Source: Inia geoffrensis (taxonomy: Eukaryota; Chordata; Mammalia; Artiodactyla; Iniidae). From it: 64,000 bases of DNA. Under the pieces are notes generated by a model that saw only the letters and a program-made list of their open reading frames with translations, was not told the DNA's origin and ran no database searches. The stretch lies in the NCBI GenBank assembly GCA_036417435.1, contig CM070916.1:17962552-18026551 (forward strand), read 5' to 3'. The number at the start of each line of letters is the position of its first letter. Positions within the stretch are counted from its first letter, which is position 1. This document shows positions 12,700-24,840 of this stretch, one piece after another. Both the position numbers and the translations under genes were made by a program.

Positions 12700-13004
12700 G
12701 ATAACTGAGCAGACTTCAGTGGCCACGCACAAAAAAGAATACAGAATTTGCAGAATTTGTTCAGAAAAGTCACTAAACAAGCATCAAATAGCAACAGCAA
12801 CAAACCCTGTGGAGGATGGAGAATATGATTTCCAGAGCTGCCATATTATATTAACTAAAATGTTTAGTTTTCAACAAAAAGTAGGAGACATACAAAGAAA
12901 CAAGGAAAGATGGCCCATACACACAATCAATAGAAAAACTGTTCCTGAGGCAGGCCAAACGCTGGCACTTACAATAATAAAGTTAAATTAGCTATTCTAA
13001 ATAT
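12700..13004 (+). mobile_element. Old L1 (L1M-type) fragment, left part
   Basis: The text follows the region before and into L1M ORF1: 'ccagagctgccatattat', 'tttcaacaaaaagtagg', 'acatacaaagaaac' and 'gctattctaaatatg'. The same element resumes at 13501 ('ggtcaaggaactaaagaag'), so the GC-rich block between them is an insertion. Confidence 0.75.
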
Positions 13005-13013
13005 GGTCAAGGA

Positions 13014-13500
13014 CGGGGCCCGGAGCCAACATCGGCACCCGGTTGGTCCCAGCGTCCCGCCCCCCCCCACCCCTTGGCCGCGACACAGTTTCCACAAAGG
13101 GACACACACAGAGCCCGCGCCGGGGCGAGGCGCCACGGCTTCCCCGCTGGGTCCCCCGGAGGCCGGTTCCCCTTAAGGGGACGCCCGCTGCGCTTTCCCT
13201 CCCGAAAGCGGGCTGCGGGGGCCCAAGCGTGGACCCTGAGACATGAACACGTGCACCACGCCACCACAGGGGACGAGAGGCCGGACGCCCTGCATTTCTG
13301 GAATCATCGGGACGCCTGTGTAAATTTCCGTTTGGCCTGACATTTTCCAAAGGTCACTCAAAATCAGGGGACAGAATGCCTCGTCTCCAAGGGTCCTGCC
13401 AGCCCACCCACTGAAATTAGGGGACAGAATGCCTCCGTTCCAAGGGGCCTGCCAGCCCACCCACTGAAAAAAGTAAATAAATGAATAAATAAATAAATAG
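13014..13500 (+). mobile_element. GC-rich retroposed segment of unknown origin
   Basis: About 490 bp of CpG-dense sequence sits inside an old L1. It ends in an A-rich (AAAT)n tail at 13468-13500 and is bounded by the direct repeat ggtcaagga (13005-13013 and 13501-13509), which in an uninterrupted L1 occurs only once. Those are the marks of L1-driven retroposition with the RNA in plus orientation. Inside are a GC-rich body (13014-13330) and two tandem units of about 53 bp (13366-13418 and 13419-13470), each beginning AGGGGACAGAATGCC. It does not resemble L1, CHR, MIR or a gene I know. Open frames on both strands are GC-driven and featureless. Possible sources are the 3' part of an mRNA, a long non-coding RNA or a composite SINE. 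Confidence 0.7.
13366..13470. repeat. Two tandem copies of a ~53-bp unit
   Basis: Units at 13366-13418 and 13419-13470 share the AGGGGACAGAATGCCTC start and a CCTGCCAGCCCACCCACTGA end. A degenerate part-unit may precede them at about 13340-13365. Confidence 0.85.
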
Positions 13501-14030
13501 GGTCAAGGAACTAAAGAAGTTATAAAAAGGAACCAAATAGAAATTCTGGAGATTAAAAGTACAGTTAGTGAAATGAAAAATTCACTACAAGAGTTCAACA
13601 GCAGATTTGAGCAGGCAGAATTAAAAATGAGTAAACTTGAAGACAGACCAATTGAGATTACCTAGTCTAGGGAACAGAAAGGAAAAAGAATAAAGGAAAA
13701 TAAACATAGCCTAAGAGCATCAAGCAGGCCATTATGTTTATAATGGGAGTCCCAGAGGGAGAGAAGAGGACAGGAGAAAAGGGCAGAAAGAGAATTTGAA
13801 GAGTGAATGGCTGAAACTTCCCAAATTTAAGGAAAACTATCAATCTACATATCTACTAAGCCAAATAAAGTCCAAGTAAGATAAACTCAAAAAGATCCAC
13901 AGCTGGACACTTCATAATCAAATAGTTGAAACCCAAGGCCAAGAGAGACTCTTGAAAATATCAAGAGAGAAGTGACTCATTATATACAAGAAATCCTCCA
14001 TAAGACTTACCAATAAGCTGATTTCTCATC
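13501..14030 (+). mobile_element. Old L1 (L1M-type) ORF1 fragment, right part
   Basis: The text tracks L1M ORF1: 'ccaaatagaaattctgga', 'ttcaacagcagatttgagc', 'tgggagtcccagaggg', 'cttcccaaatttaagg' and 'aactcaaaaagatccaca'. The frame is broken many times. It is a continuation of 12700-13004. Confidence 0.8.
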
Positions 14031-14699
14031 AGAAGAGGGTTATATACCTTGCCTAAGACTGAGCAGTTAATAGGAAACAAGGGTAGGAGCTACAATTAAT
14101 GTTCTTCTCATGTTTGAGGTCTCAGGGTAAACGTTTCCACTGAATCTCTACAAGGTCCCTTCTATAATTCACTCTGACAGCATCCTATTCTCTTTCTTCA
14201 TAAAACTTTTCACAATGTGAAATTATAATTCTGGGTCTGAAGACAGACAAGTGGATGATATAAGTAGTGTGAGCAACTTGTTCTTGTTTGCCTGAGACTT
14301 TCCTGGGGTTGACACTGATAGTCTCAAGCACTGTAATTCTCTTAGTCCTGAGAAAATCCGGGTGGTTGGTCACACTAAGAAATAAATAAGCTACAAGTGT
14401 TAGCTCACTGATGCCACACAACTAGGTGTTCCCTTCGTAAGTCATAAGAGCTATCACCCAGGAGATAAGTGTGCTGCAGATTAACCTTCTTTCCCCCAAC
14501 AGCCCTAAGTGTGTTATAAACCACAGGAGGGTCTCTGTTTACCCACTACAAGGCACCCTTCTCAGTCACCATGGAAACACCATACAGAAACTAAACAAAG
14601 ATGAGATTTTTAACCCGGCATTTGAAAAAAAAAAGAGGCTCTCCAAGAAAGCACTACCATTTTGGAAGGAAGGGAGACTGCGTTATTGTTTCTTTACTT
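14031..14699. other. Unique sequence, no gene recognised
   Basis: No exon or named repeat is recognised here. Confidence 0.45.
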
Positions 14700-14835
14700 G
14701 TTTATTCTGCTTCTTTCCAGAAGCTATCTACTCCATAAGAGCAGGGGACTCACATTTTCACTCACCATCAAACATTCAGCATCTAGCAAATGCCTGACAT
14801 CTGGTGCATATTCAATAAATATTTGAGCCAGTGAT
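14700..14835 (+). mobile_element. L2 LINE 3' end remnant
   Basis: Typical L2 tail text: 'ctccataagagcaggggac', then 'attcagcatctagcaaatgc' and 'gcatattcaataaatatttg'. Non-coding. Confidence 0.65.
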
Positions 14836-14959
14836 CATGTAGCTTCTAAGTCTTGCTCTTAATCACCATCTATTACCTGCCTTGATTTAATACTTTAATT
14901 TTCCTGCCTTAATAGAAATACAAACTAATAGTATGAACTATTCACAGCATCTCAGGCAT

Positions 14960-15080
14960 GATGTTATCCTAGTAAATTGACAGGATAAGCTTTTGAGGTA
15001 ATTATCCCCATTTTCCAGATGAAGGAACTGAGGATAAGAGAGATGAAAGAACTTGTCCAAGACCTCAAAGTTAATCTGTA
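14960..15080 (+). mobile_element. MIR SINE remnant
   Basis: Contains the MIR core 'attatccccattttccagat', 'gaaggaactgagg' and 'agaacttgtccaag'. Confidence 0.8.
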
Positions 15081-16616
15081 TTTGTTCCACAAATGTGTGC
15101 TATAATTTCTCAATTCTATCATCCTTCTGGCAAGAAATATTTCTGTACCCACACAATGGAAAACACAGAATATCAGGTGTTTGATATATGCTTCTTATAG
15201 AGACCACTTCTCCAGGCCTCCAATATTGTTTATCATACCAATCTGGTAAGCTAAATATTTTTCATATCTGACATAAAGGCAGTCCCAGCCGGGCCCCTGT
15301 TCTATTAATAAAGTGCAAGTTGACACAAAGTTATGTAAGGCAACAGTAGTTGTAATAATAACCTCTGAATTCATTAAGCACTGGCAAATTTTGAGTCCGC
15401 CATCATAACTTGCCAAAATTTTTTTCTTCTTCTAGTTTTTAGGAGGCAACCAAAAAATGCAATTTCATTCATTATTTTATTTCTTATTTTATTTTACTGT
15501 CCATAACCAATATGGCTCTAAAACCTCTCCTTTTTTCTTCTTTTTTAAAGAGAATCCTCCATTGTACATGCATGCTATTTAAACTAAGCTTCCTAAAGCT
15601 GAATACAATTTATCTTCAAACAGCAGAGAAGAAGGAGGGCAGAAATCTTCAAATATATATAAATTCATAGCCAGCTTCTATCAAACTCCTGCCCTTGTCA
15701 ACTGGTTTAGAACACAATTTTCCAAATGCCACTGCTTTCTGGGATTCAGGAGAGGGTAAGAGAGCCCTTTCATTTCACTAGATTTGTGTCAACTCCATCC
15801 TGAGTTTCTAGCAATAGGGCCTCTCAGAAAAATATGCTGAGCTTCCCTTCAGGTCTGGGATGCTGTGATTCTGGCATCGCAAAGCACCGAAAGTAAATAA
15901 AATGGCTCACATTGTGTTCCAGGCACAAGGGGGCCCTAGAGATAGGATAAGAAATCCAGCTGATGTGCCCAAGACCTTACCTCCAATTGCATGCTGCTGT
16001 TTTCTCAATATTCAGAGCTGCAGCCATGGCCAAATTGCACACTTGGAGCCAAATTCTCCCCTCAGTTCTGTGTACGCAACTTTATCCAAAGTCACTAGGT
16101 GTAGAGCGCGCATCTAAAAGTGACATTTGGCAATAGCGCCATGGAGTTCTCTTATCTGTCACGTACTAACTATGCAATACATGCCTTTCTACCAATTTCT
16201 GCACAAACGTGAGCCTGTTTGCTACTCTCAGATGGCAGTGCTTGCTGTACAATTTCCTCACTTTTTAAAGATTTTTGTGTTTTGCCAGTCAGGAACACAT
16301 TTTGCAAGTCCCTGGCAAACACAAGTGTACTTTCTTCTTGACTTCAACACTTGGCGGAAGCCAGATGAAAGGAACAGTTCGCAGGGAAAGCTTTGGATTT
16401 CATCAGTCCATCGATGAAGTAGTCCTCTGCCTCTCAGTCAGGTTTTTAAAGGGATTGTGTTTCCTTAACTGAAGAAGTAAAAGTGCAGAAGAGGATAAGT
16501 GAAGAAAAGAGTTAAAGGTTTGCCTCATTTGAGGAGTATTTTTAGATCCTTCCCTCTACCCTCCCCCGCCCAGGCTAAGTTGGCGGTTTCCACATCCCAT
16601 GTGCATCTCATATCTT

Positions 16617-16619
<3 letters not shown>
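15081..16619. other. Unique sequence, no gene recognised
   Basis: No gene is seen. Polypyrimidine and poly-T patches occur at 15417-15550. Plus-strand open frames at 15902-16472 are under 100 residues, overlap each other and have no recognisable domain. Confidence 0.45.

Positions 16620-16658
<39 letters not shown>
16620..16658. repeat. (TG)n microsatellite
   Basis: Uninterrupted TG run of about 19 units. Confidence 0.97.
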
Positions 16659-16659
<1 letters not shown>

Positions 16660-16749
16660 ATTTGTTAGGTATTGTCTGATGCGGGCTCTCTGAGTCAGAG
16701 CCAATATCATGTTTATCTCCATATTTCTAGCCTAGAGCAAGGAGTCTGG

Positions 16750-17210
16750 CAGTCAGGTCAAGGCACATTTACTGTCCACCTACTCTGTGCTAGGCACCGA
16801 GCCTCCTCCAGAGATAGAATGTCCTCCCCTTGGGGAACTTAGAGTCTAGTCGGGACATGCATGCATCAGCATAACATTTATGCACAAGGCAACTAGAGAT
16901 TACACAGAGTATGACCAAGATGCCAAAGGGAACACAGCAGACGGGTTAGTAATCCTGGTGGTATAGTCAAGAGGACTGCTGGAAGAAGATTATGCCAGAG
17001 CTGAGCCTTGAAAAGAAATAGGAATTAAGTCAAGAACTAGCAGGGAGGGGAGGGAGTGCCCAGGCATGGGCAGCAGCATGGACAGAGGCAAGAGGGCATA
17101 GAACACTATGCAGTTTGCCCTGCAAACTTCAAGGCCCAGGCTGGGAATAGCAGGCCATTAAGACCAGAGAGGTGGGCAGTATCCAGGTAACCAAGGATTG
17201 TTTTTAACCT
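16750..17210 (-). mobile_element. L2 LINE remnant, minus strand
   Basis: Reverse-complement L2 3' text on the plus strand: 'ctactctgtgctaggcacc', 'ttggggaacttagagtctag' and 'gctgagccttgaaaagaaat'. It may continue, more diverged, to about 17780. Non-coding. Confidence 0.6.
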
Positions 17211-18174
17211 TATCATTTTGAGAAGGTAGACATTGAAAGAGTTCAACCCTAAGGGAAACAGGCTCATATCTATGCTTTAAATTGTTCAAACTGGGAAATT
17301 AATAAAGGGGCTGGCTTTTCTTTGTGAAAGATTGAAAACAAAGAGCCCAGCTGGGAGGCAATTTTAATCATCTTGGTGAAAGACCATGGGAGCCTGTATT
17401 AGGGCTGAGAGTAAGGCTACACAAGAACTATTGAAAAGGCAGAATGGGAAGGACATTGTGCTGGGTTAGAGGCAGGAAGTGAGTGGTTTGAGGTACTCAT
17501 TAGACCTTGAGATATATGAGCTTGAAGCTCAGAGAAGTGTCAGGGATTAAGATTAAACTATGTGACTCCTAATTTTATAGGAGCTGAAATTATCCTTGAA
17601 AGTAGATGAGATTTCCCATGAAGAACTCTTGTTAAAAGAGAGGCCCAGTAGCTGGGAATCTTTGGGGAAAAACTATCATTTAAGGGGTGAGCTGGGGAGT
17701 GGGTGCCCCTGAAGGTGATGAGGGGACATTTCAGAGACGTGCATGTGAGGCAAAGAGAGTGTGAGGTCCTGACGGCTCAGGGACTTGCAAAATGTGTAGA
17801 GATTTTCACAGAAAAGGCAGAAAACAGTGTCAATGCCCCCACTGTGGTAAAGTCAATATAGAGTCATGTCCAATAGCTTTGGCAATAAGGAAGTCTTTGA
17901 AGACCTTTTCTGTGTCAGAGACACACATGCATACTGTTTAATAAATACATGAATGAATAAATGAATGAATGGATAAGACCAAGTTTTCAGGGACTCTCTT
18001 CCCTTAGGATATAAAAAGTGAGGCTTAATTTGTTGGGTGAAGGTTGATTTTCAAAGGAGCCCAAATCTCTAGCCTTAAAAACTCTTAATTAGTATTGGTG
18101 ACACAAAACAAGTCATTCTGTTTCAAGCCTTTTCTTATTGACTTTTCTTCTCCATACCCTTTGCCGTACATCTT
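17211..18174. other. Diverged or unique sequence, no gene recognised
   Basis: Possibly further L2 remnant up to about 17780. A short (TGAA)n run lies at 17949-17972. No exon is seen. Confidence 0.4.
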
Positions 18175-18188
18175 AATAATGATAGATG
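18175..18188. repeat. Target-site duplication, left copy
   Basis: AATAATGATAGATG, preceded by TT as expected for an L1 endonuclease nick. The exact partner is at 19625-19638. Confidence 0.9.
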
Positions 18189-19200
18189 GTAAAAGTATGA
18201 GATTAGATCACTCCCTAACACCATACACAAAAATAAGCTCAAAATGGATTAAAGACCTAAATGTAAGGCCAGACACTATCAAACTCTTAGAGGAAAACAT
18301 AGGCAGAACACTCTATGACATAAATCACAGCAAGATCCTTTTTGACCCACCTCCTAGAGAAATGGAAATAAAAACAAAAATAAACAAATGGGACCTAATG
18401 AAACTTCAAAGCTTTTGCACAGCAAAGGAAACCATAAACAAGACCAAAAGACAACCCTCAGAATGGGAGAAAATATTTGCAAATGAAGCAACTGACAAAG
18501 GATTAATCTCCGAAATTTATAAGCAGCTCATGCAGCTCAATAACAAAAAAATAAACAACCCAATCCAAAAATAGGCAGAAGACCTAAATAGACATTTCTC
18601 CAAAGAAGATATACAGACTGCCATGCCAACAAACACGTGAAAGAATGCTCAACACCATTAATCATTAGAGAAATGCAAATCAAAACTACATGAGATATCA
18701 TCTCACACCAGTCAGAATAGCCATCTTCAAAAATCTGGAAACAATAAATGCTGGAGAGGGTGTGGAGAAAAGGGAACCCTCTTGCACTGCTGGTGGGAAT
18801 GTGAATTGGTACAGCCACTATGGAGAACAGTATGGAGGTTCCTTAAAAAACTACAAATAGAACTACCATATGACCCAGCAATCCCACTACTGGGCATATA
18901 CCCTGAGAAAACCATAATTCAAAAAGAGTCATGTACCACAATGTTCATTGCAGCTCTATTTACAATAGCCTGGAGATGGAAACAACCTAAGTGCCCATCA
19001 TCAGATGAATGGATAAAGAAGGTGTAGCACATATATACAATGGAATATTACTCAGCCATAAAAAGAAATGAAATTGAGCTATTTGTAATGAGGTGGATGG
19101 ACCTAGAGTCTGTCATACAGAGTGAAGTAAGTCAGAAAGAGAAAGACAAATACCCTGTGCTAACACATATATATGGAATTTAAGAAAAGAAAATGTCATG
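18189..19200 (+). pseudogene. L1 ORF2 C-terminal fragment, disrupted
   Basis: Starts inside ORF2, at the point equal to residue about 945 of the full-length copy in this window. It encodes a recognisable thumb/C-terminal segment until an in-frame TAG at 18573-18575. Further on, the Cys-rich motif region (around 18771-18826) is still recognisable, but its frame is shifted by small indels, and the second Cys context is altered. It cannot make a working reverse transcriptase because the endonuclease and RT domains are missing. Confidence 0.85.
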
Positions 19201-19624
19201 AAGACAGGAAAAAAGACACAGACCTACTAGAGAATGGACTTGAGGATATGGGGAGGGGGAAGGGTAAGCTGTGACAAAGCGAGAGAGAGGCATGGACATA
19301 TATACAGTGCCAAACGTAAGGTAGCTAGCTAGTGGGAAGCAGCCGCATAGCACAGGGAGATCAGCTCGGTGCTTTGTGACCGCCTGGAGGGGTGGGATAG
19401 GCAGGGTGGGAGGGAGGGAGACGCAAGAGGGAAGAGATATGGGAACATATCTATATGTATAATTGATTCACTTTGTTATAAAGCAGAAACTAGCAAACCA
19501 TTGTAAAGCAATTATACTCCAATAAAGATGTAAAAAAAAAAACTTTTCATATGGATGCATAAATGTGATATCATATATGCAACTGTTAAAAGTTTTATAC
19601 AATTAAACTGTTCTAATACAAAAA
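18189..19624 (+). mobile_element. Young 5'-truncated L1 with a 3'-transduced flank
   Basis: From 18189 to 19542 the sequence matches the end of the full-length L1 at 35985-37340: ORF2 C-terminal part, 3'UTR, AATAAA at 19521-19526 and an A-run at 19532-19542. Beyond that A-run come 77 bases not found in the other L1 copies here (19543-19619). They contain ATTAAA at 19602-19607 and end in a second A-run (19620-19626). The target-site duplication lies only after this second A-run. So the inserted RNA read through the L1 poly(A) signal and used a signal in flanking DNA at its source. The remaining ORF2 piece (open to 18574) is stopped by a TGG to TAG change at 18573-18575 and is not functional. 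Confidence 0.9.
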
Positions 19625-19638
19625 AATAATGATAGATG
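19625..19638. repeat. Target-site duplication, right copy
   Basis: Exact 14-base repeat of 18175-18188, immediately after the second A-run. Confidence 0.9.
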
Positions 19639-21518
19639 AAGCAAGTCTTAAGGTGGAAGTGCAGAATCCACGGATACTCTCCCTTCATCACTTGCCACGA
19701 ATAGGACCCACCTCCACATTTACACGTACACTTGGGGTCACAGGTCATCAAAGGTGTTTGGAAGCATGGAAAACTAGATGCCACAGGGTCAGAATTTTAA
19801 CACCAGCCCTTTCTTGGAGCAGCCCATGTCTTGATTTGAAGTAATAGACTAATGGGCTTCAAAACGTTCTTCCACTTTAAAGTTTCTTTCTAGAGTCCTC
19901 ACTCTCAAATGCTATTGGAGCATCCTAGATTCACTCAGTAAGTGCTCAACAAAGATTTTGGTTGTTAATTCAGTCCTTTGAGACTAAAAGTTTTATTCTT
20001 TAGCAAACAGAAGTGTTTGCTGTTTGTTCCAGAACCAAGCTGAGATTTATTTTGCTTTCTGCAGTTGCTCTTCATTTCTGCTTTCCCTGTTTGTACATAT
20101 GCCTTCACTTTATATTCCTGCCTCTCTCTGGACGTCTGAGAAACCCTGGTCCCTGCCAATGAGCACACCCATGCTGACGGATCCATGGAATGGTACCAAA
20201 ATCCACTCCTCCATATTTTGACTCACTGCAGAGAGGAGGCATACTGCCAACTTTGTAGCTTCCTGTGTTCGAAGAGGGACAGGAAAGCAAGATGAAGGAG
20301 TAAGAAAAGAAATAGAAGTGTGGTTACAGCTGATTAAAGTGTGGTTCCCAGCACAGTGAGAGGAGAAACATAAACAAATGACCTGGCTGATTTCACCATA
20401 AACATGCACATCTCCTTCACATATTCCCAGATTTTTACATCTACTGATGTCTTGCCTGGTGTATTCAGACGATGCACCATATGGACAGTGGCAATGTTTT
20501 CCTTAATCCTTAGTGTAGTGTACAGCCTGAACTATCAAAGTTCCACCACCAACACTAACAATAAAAAGAAATGGTATTGCCACTGCAAAACAGTGATTTG
20601 CTTTCAGTATGGAAGCTGCAAAGGGCAGGACTCCTGTGTACGTTATGTACTGTTCTCAGAGCTCAGCGGGCAGTGACTAAATGGCAAAACGAGGGAGCCC
20701 ATCTTCTTTCACTGACATCATACATCTCAGCCCTTAATGATCACCTACATTCCCTGTGCTTCCGAGGGCTGGTGCTTCGGAACTGCTTTGCAAAGGTATT
20801 TTAAAAGATTTAATTGCAGGAAACACGCAGAATTTTGAAGTTCAGAAATCACGTTTTATTAGCTAATATTCTGGGGCTCCAAAGAAACAACTGTCCACCA
20901 GTTGATATTCTAGAAAGAAAAGAACTCTCTGTTAGGTTCAGTCAGTGGGACAGTCCCTCACTCCTGCCTCCATAAACCTGAGCTCTAACTTGCATGGATT
21001 TTCAGATACATCTCCACTGAATTTGTCAAATGGCAGCCCTTTCCACTCTGGTTTGGCATGCAGAGTCCCTTGGTTTTCTTTCAAGGAGATTTTCAGGAGT
21101 CCCAGAGCAGTGATTCTGACATCCTACCATTGCAAGAAATGCTTAAGAAATATATAAAATCTCTACCAATGCGAATTAAAATTAATTGCCTTTTTGAGAA
21201 ATTTGCAATATTATCTGGATATATCTAGAGAAAAACCTTGAGTTGATGTTTAAGAAATAAGATGAACAACCCAAGAATACTGATGTTAATTGCATTTTAG
21301 GAATTTTGCAACATGTCTGGGATATCAGTAGATAAATGTAAGATGTTACAGACTGGAGCTGAGAACCAGTCCTTAATGATGACAAAATCTCCCAACAGAA
21401 TTACTGGTAGTAAGGGTTGATGCAGAGAAAAAGAAAAATGGAATAAGTAGCTATTTCTTTTTCCAAATAAACAACATTGTTTACTCTTAGAACTTTCTTG
21501 TTTACCTCATTAAATTTT
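19639..21518. other. Unique sequence, no gene recognised
   Basis: About 1.9 kb. Several overlapping open frames of 60-99 residues on both strands lack any family resemblance. No RNA gene is seen. Confidence 0.45.
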
Positions 21519-21533
21519 AAGACTGTTGGATAA

Positions 21534-21853
21534 GACCTACTGGAGAACGGACTTGAGGATATGGGGAGGGGTAAGGGTAAGCTGTGACAAAGCAAGAGAG
21601 GGGCATGGACATATATACACTACCAAGCGTAAAATAGATAGCTAGTGGGAAGCAGCCGCATGGCACAGGGAGATCAGCTCGGTGCTTTGTGATCTCCTGG
21701 AGGGGTGGGATAGGGAGGGTGGGAGGGAGATACAAGACGGAGGGGATATGGGGATAAATGTATATGTATAACTGATTCACTTTGTTATACAGCAGAAACT
21801 AACACACCATTGTAAAGCAATTATACTCCAATAAAGATGTTAAAAAAAAAAAA
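21534..21853 (+). mobile_element. Young 5'-truncated L1, 3'UTR only
   Basis: Matches the L1 3'UTR (compare 37024-37340), from 'gacctactggagaacgg' to AATAAA at 21831-21836 and an A-tail. A 15-base target-site duplication AAGACTGTTGGATAA lies at 21519-21533 and 21854-21868. The left copy is preceded by TTTT, a good L1 endonuclease site. Very short insert, no coding capacity. Confidence 0.93.
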
Positions 21854-21868
21854 AAGACTGTTGGATAA

Positions 21869-22537
21869 AGTCAGTGTCTTATGTTATCAGTCTTTGAGAA
21901 TGAAATTTACAGCATTCATAGCTGTTATTTCATGATAAAAACATTTATTATTGCTATGCCCTTTGATCTAAATAGGGCCATGGGCTGCTAAACCGTTATT
22001 TTTAGAAACAGAGAGGAATTAAAAGATGACACCCAGGCACAAAGGGAAGGAAAGGTCCATAATCTATGCGAGAATAAAAGCACTCTGAAGAAATGTCGAG
22101 AAAAGATGAGCTGTTTTGTATACGCCTGACCCTGCCCTTGAAACTAAAGGAGGCTGCCTGACATATTGCCTCCACCTCACAGCTCCTTTGATTACAGCCC
22201 AATTCTGTAGACCTTTATTTCCTCAGAGGAAATTAGCAACAAGCTCTATCTCACATGCATTTGCACTCTCACATTTAGAATGCTTCTGCCTTGAATTTAT
22301 ATTTAAGAGTACTAAAAACCATTGATTTCTAATTATAATGCTGAGCTGCACTTCTAAAAAATGTAAAACTCAATAACATGAATGTCATTCATATCCCTTA
22401 TTCCAATGGGCACTATTAAAAAAAGAAAAGCCCATTTAGAGGGGACTTCCCATTTCTAAAAGTATGGCAGGCTGAATTTTCTGTTTACCTTTGAAAGCTC
22501 CCAGAATGAATGAAGACAATCATTTTTAAAGCATAGC
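21869..22537. other. Unique sequence, no gene recognised
   Basis: Nothing recognisable apart from the flanking L1 tails. Confidence 0.45.
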
Positions 22538-22670
22538 TTTTTTTTTTTAAACATCTTTATTGGAGTATAATTGCTTTTCAAGGGTGTGTTAGTTTCTGAT
22601 TTATAACGAAGTGAATCATTTATACATATACATATATCCCCATATCTCCTCCCTCTTGCATCTCCCTCAG
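22538..22670 (-). mobile_element. 5'-truncated L1 3' end, minus strand
   Basis: A T-run at 22538-22548, then the reverse complement of the L1 3' end ('acatctttattggagtat', 'ctcctccctcttgcatctcc'). More diverged than the copy at 21534. No clear target-site duplication is found. Confidence 0.85.
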
Positions 22671-23839
22671 CCATCTTGGAAGTCTTGAGGGAAAAAGGAA
22701 CCCCAGATGAACTGAATCCCCAAAATGAAGTAAGAGCCAGACCCCAGAGAGGTAAGGTAGCATCAAATCCTCGATTGTCTTGAGGGTATTGGCCAAATCT
22801 TGTGACGCTGACTCTCTTTTTGGATGGATTGTCAGGGCATAGCAGGTAAGAGATAAGAGTCAAGGTCTGCAAAGAAAAACTTTAATAGAGTTCTAAATAA
22901 AACTGAGATTCCAAAGTGGAAGAGTAAATAATAAACAATCCTCATCCCAGGAAAGGAGAGTAAGGGAATTTAAAAGACAGTGCCTGCCATAACTTGACAG
23001 TCGGTATGAGAAAAAATAAATCTCCCTGAGAATTCATCATCACAAGTCTATCCTTATGGACACTGTGGAGTTTGGGACCCACATTTATGCTTTCTGTATG
23101 TATTGAAAAACCACAAGCATAGAAACTAATTAAATATGCATCCAGGTTGGTAGTAAGCTTGGACAGCTTCTCTAGAGGAATTCAGCATCAAGTTGGAGCT
23201 CTAATAGTTCTCACAGATAATTCTAAGAAAAACAAGGCAATCACAATAAAAAAAGATCACCACACACAAGAAAAAGCACACCAAGAATGAGAGATGGCAG
23301 AATCATCTACAGATTTCTCAGATACTGAACACATAATATCCTTACTATAAAAGAATTATGTTTAATATGATCTAAGAAAGAAAAGATTCAGAAGCATGGA
23401 AAACAAGGTATTTTAAAAAACAAATCAATGTTTAAAAGAATCCATTGGATTACATTTTTTTAATGAAATTGAAAACTCAGTAAGATAAATTAGCAAATTC
23501 AACACAGCTGAAGAGAGAGAATGAATAAACTTAAAGATAAATCTGAAGTAATCAAACCAGAGAGAAAATTATTAAAAGTAGAAAAATGTTGAAAAGATAT
23601 AGAGAAGATAGGCTGAGAAGGCTTGGAGTACATCTAAATGGAGTTCCAGAGGGACCTAATGCATAAAATTGGGATAAGGAACTATTCAAAAAAATAATAA
23701 CTAACACTCTCAACAATATTTGGAAGATACTGAGCTCATATCCAAAAAGCTCAATGATTTCCAAGCAGACTAAATAAAAAGAGATTCACACCTAGTCGTA
23801 CTGAAAGTAAAATTATATAACAATAAAAATAAAGACCAG

Positions 23840-24046
23840 GGCTTCCCTGGTGGCGCAGTGGTTGAGAGTCCGCCTGCCGATGCAGGGGACATAGGTTCGT
23901 GCCCCGGTCCGGGAAGATCCCACATGCCGCGGAGCGGCTGGGCCCGTGAGCCATGGCCGCTGAGCCTGTGCGTCCGGAGCCTCTGCTCCGCAACGGGAGA
24001 GGCCACAACAGCGAGAGGCCCGCGTACCGCAAAAAATAAAATAAAA
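23840..24046 (+). mobile_element. CHR SINE, short GC-rich form
   Basis: Complete short-form copy: A box TGGCGCAGTGG, B-box-like GGTTCGTGCCC, end GCGTACCGC, then an A-rich tail. A perfect 15-base target-site duplication AAAAATAAAGACCAG lies at 23825-23839 and 24047-24061. Confidence 0.96.
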
Positions 24047-24800
24047 AAAAATAAAGACCAGATATTTAAAGGAAGCAGAGGAAAAAAAGAATATCATTTA
24101 TAAAGGAACCATTATACTGATGACTGACTTCTCAGCACAGCAATAGATACCAGAAGATATAATGCAATACATTGAGACAAAACAACTATCACTCTAGAAT
24201 TTCACACGCAGTACAACTAACCTTAAAGAAGAAAGACAAGAGCATTTTAGAAAAGTAAAACCTGTAAGTATTCGTCATATACATGCTATCCCTAACTGAA
24301 ACTCTAACGGATATGTTTCAGGAAGGAAGGAAATTAGTCCAGATGGAAAGTCTAAATTACAAGATAGGATTCTGAGCAAAGATATTAGTAAATATATGAT
24401 AAAGACAAACATTGATATACAAAACAGTTTATTGGTGAAGATTAAAAGATATAGAAATAATAAGTGAAAAAGAACAGTATGTAAGTTGAGAGGGTGGTGA
24501 TGAAACCTAAGACATTCAAAGGTTTTTGTACCATTTGAGATGAGAGTAAGGTTATTATTAATTTTAAACTGAGCTAATTAAGCATATTAAAATATCTACC
24601 GTAGCCACTAAAAAAAAAGCACAGAGTAAACATCAAAAATAAGTACAGAGATAAAGTTCAAAAGGAAGCAAGATATTAGGGAAAAATGTTAAATCAAGAC
24701 ACAAATTGAACAAGAAAAGGTAAAACAAAATTCCAAAGAAATAACCTAGCCAGTAATTTTTAAGATTATTACAGTAGGCATACACACGATCATTATATAA

Positions 24801-24801
<1 letters not shown>

Positions 24802-24839
<38 letters not shown>
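24802..24839. repeat. (CA)n microsatellite
   Basis: Uninterrupted AC run of about 19 units. Confidence 0.97.

Positions 24840-24840
<1 letters not shown>

Noticed and set aside
13043..13460. Four overlapping GC-rich open frames (67-117 residues)
   Set aside because: Frames on both strands are open only because of GC content; Arg/Pro/Gly-rich with no family resemblance.
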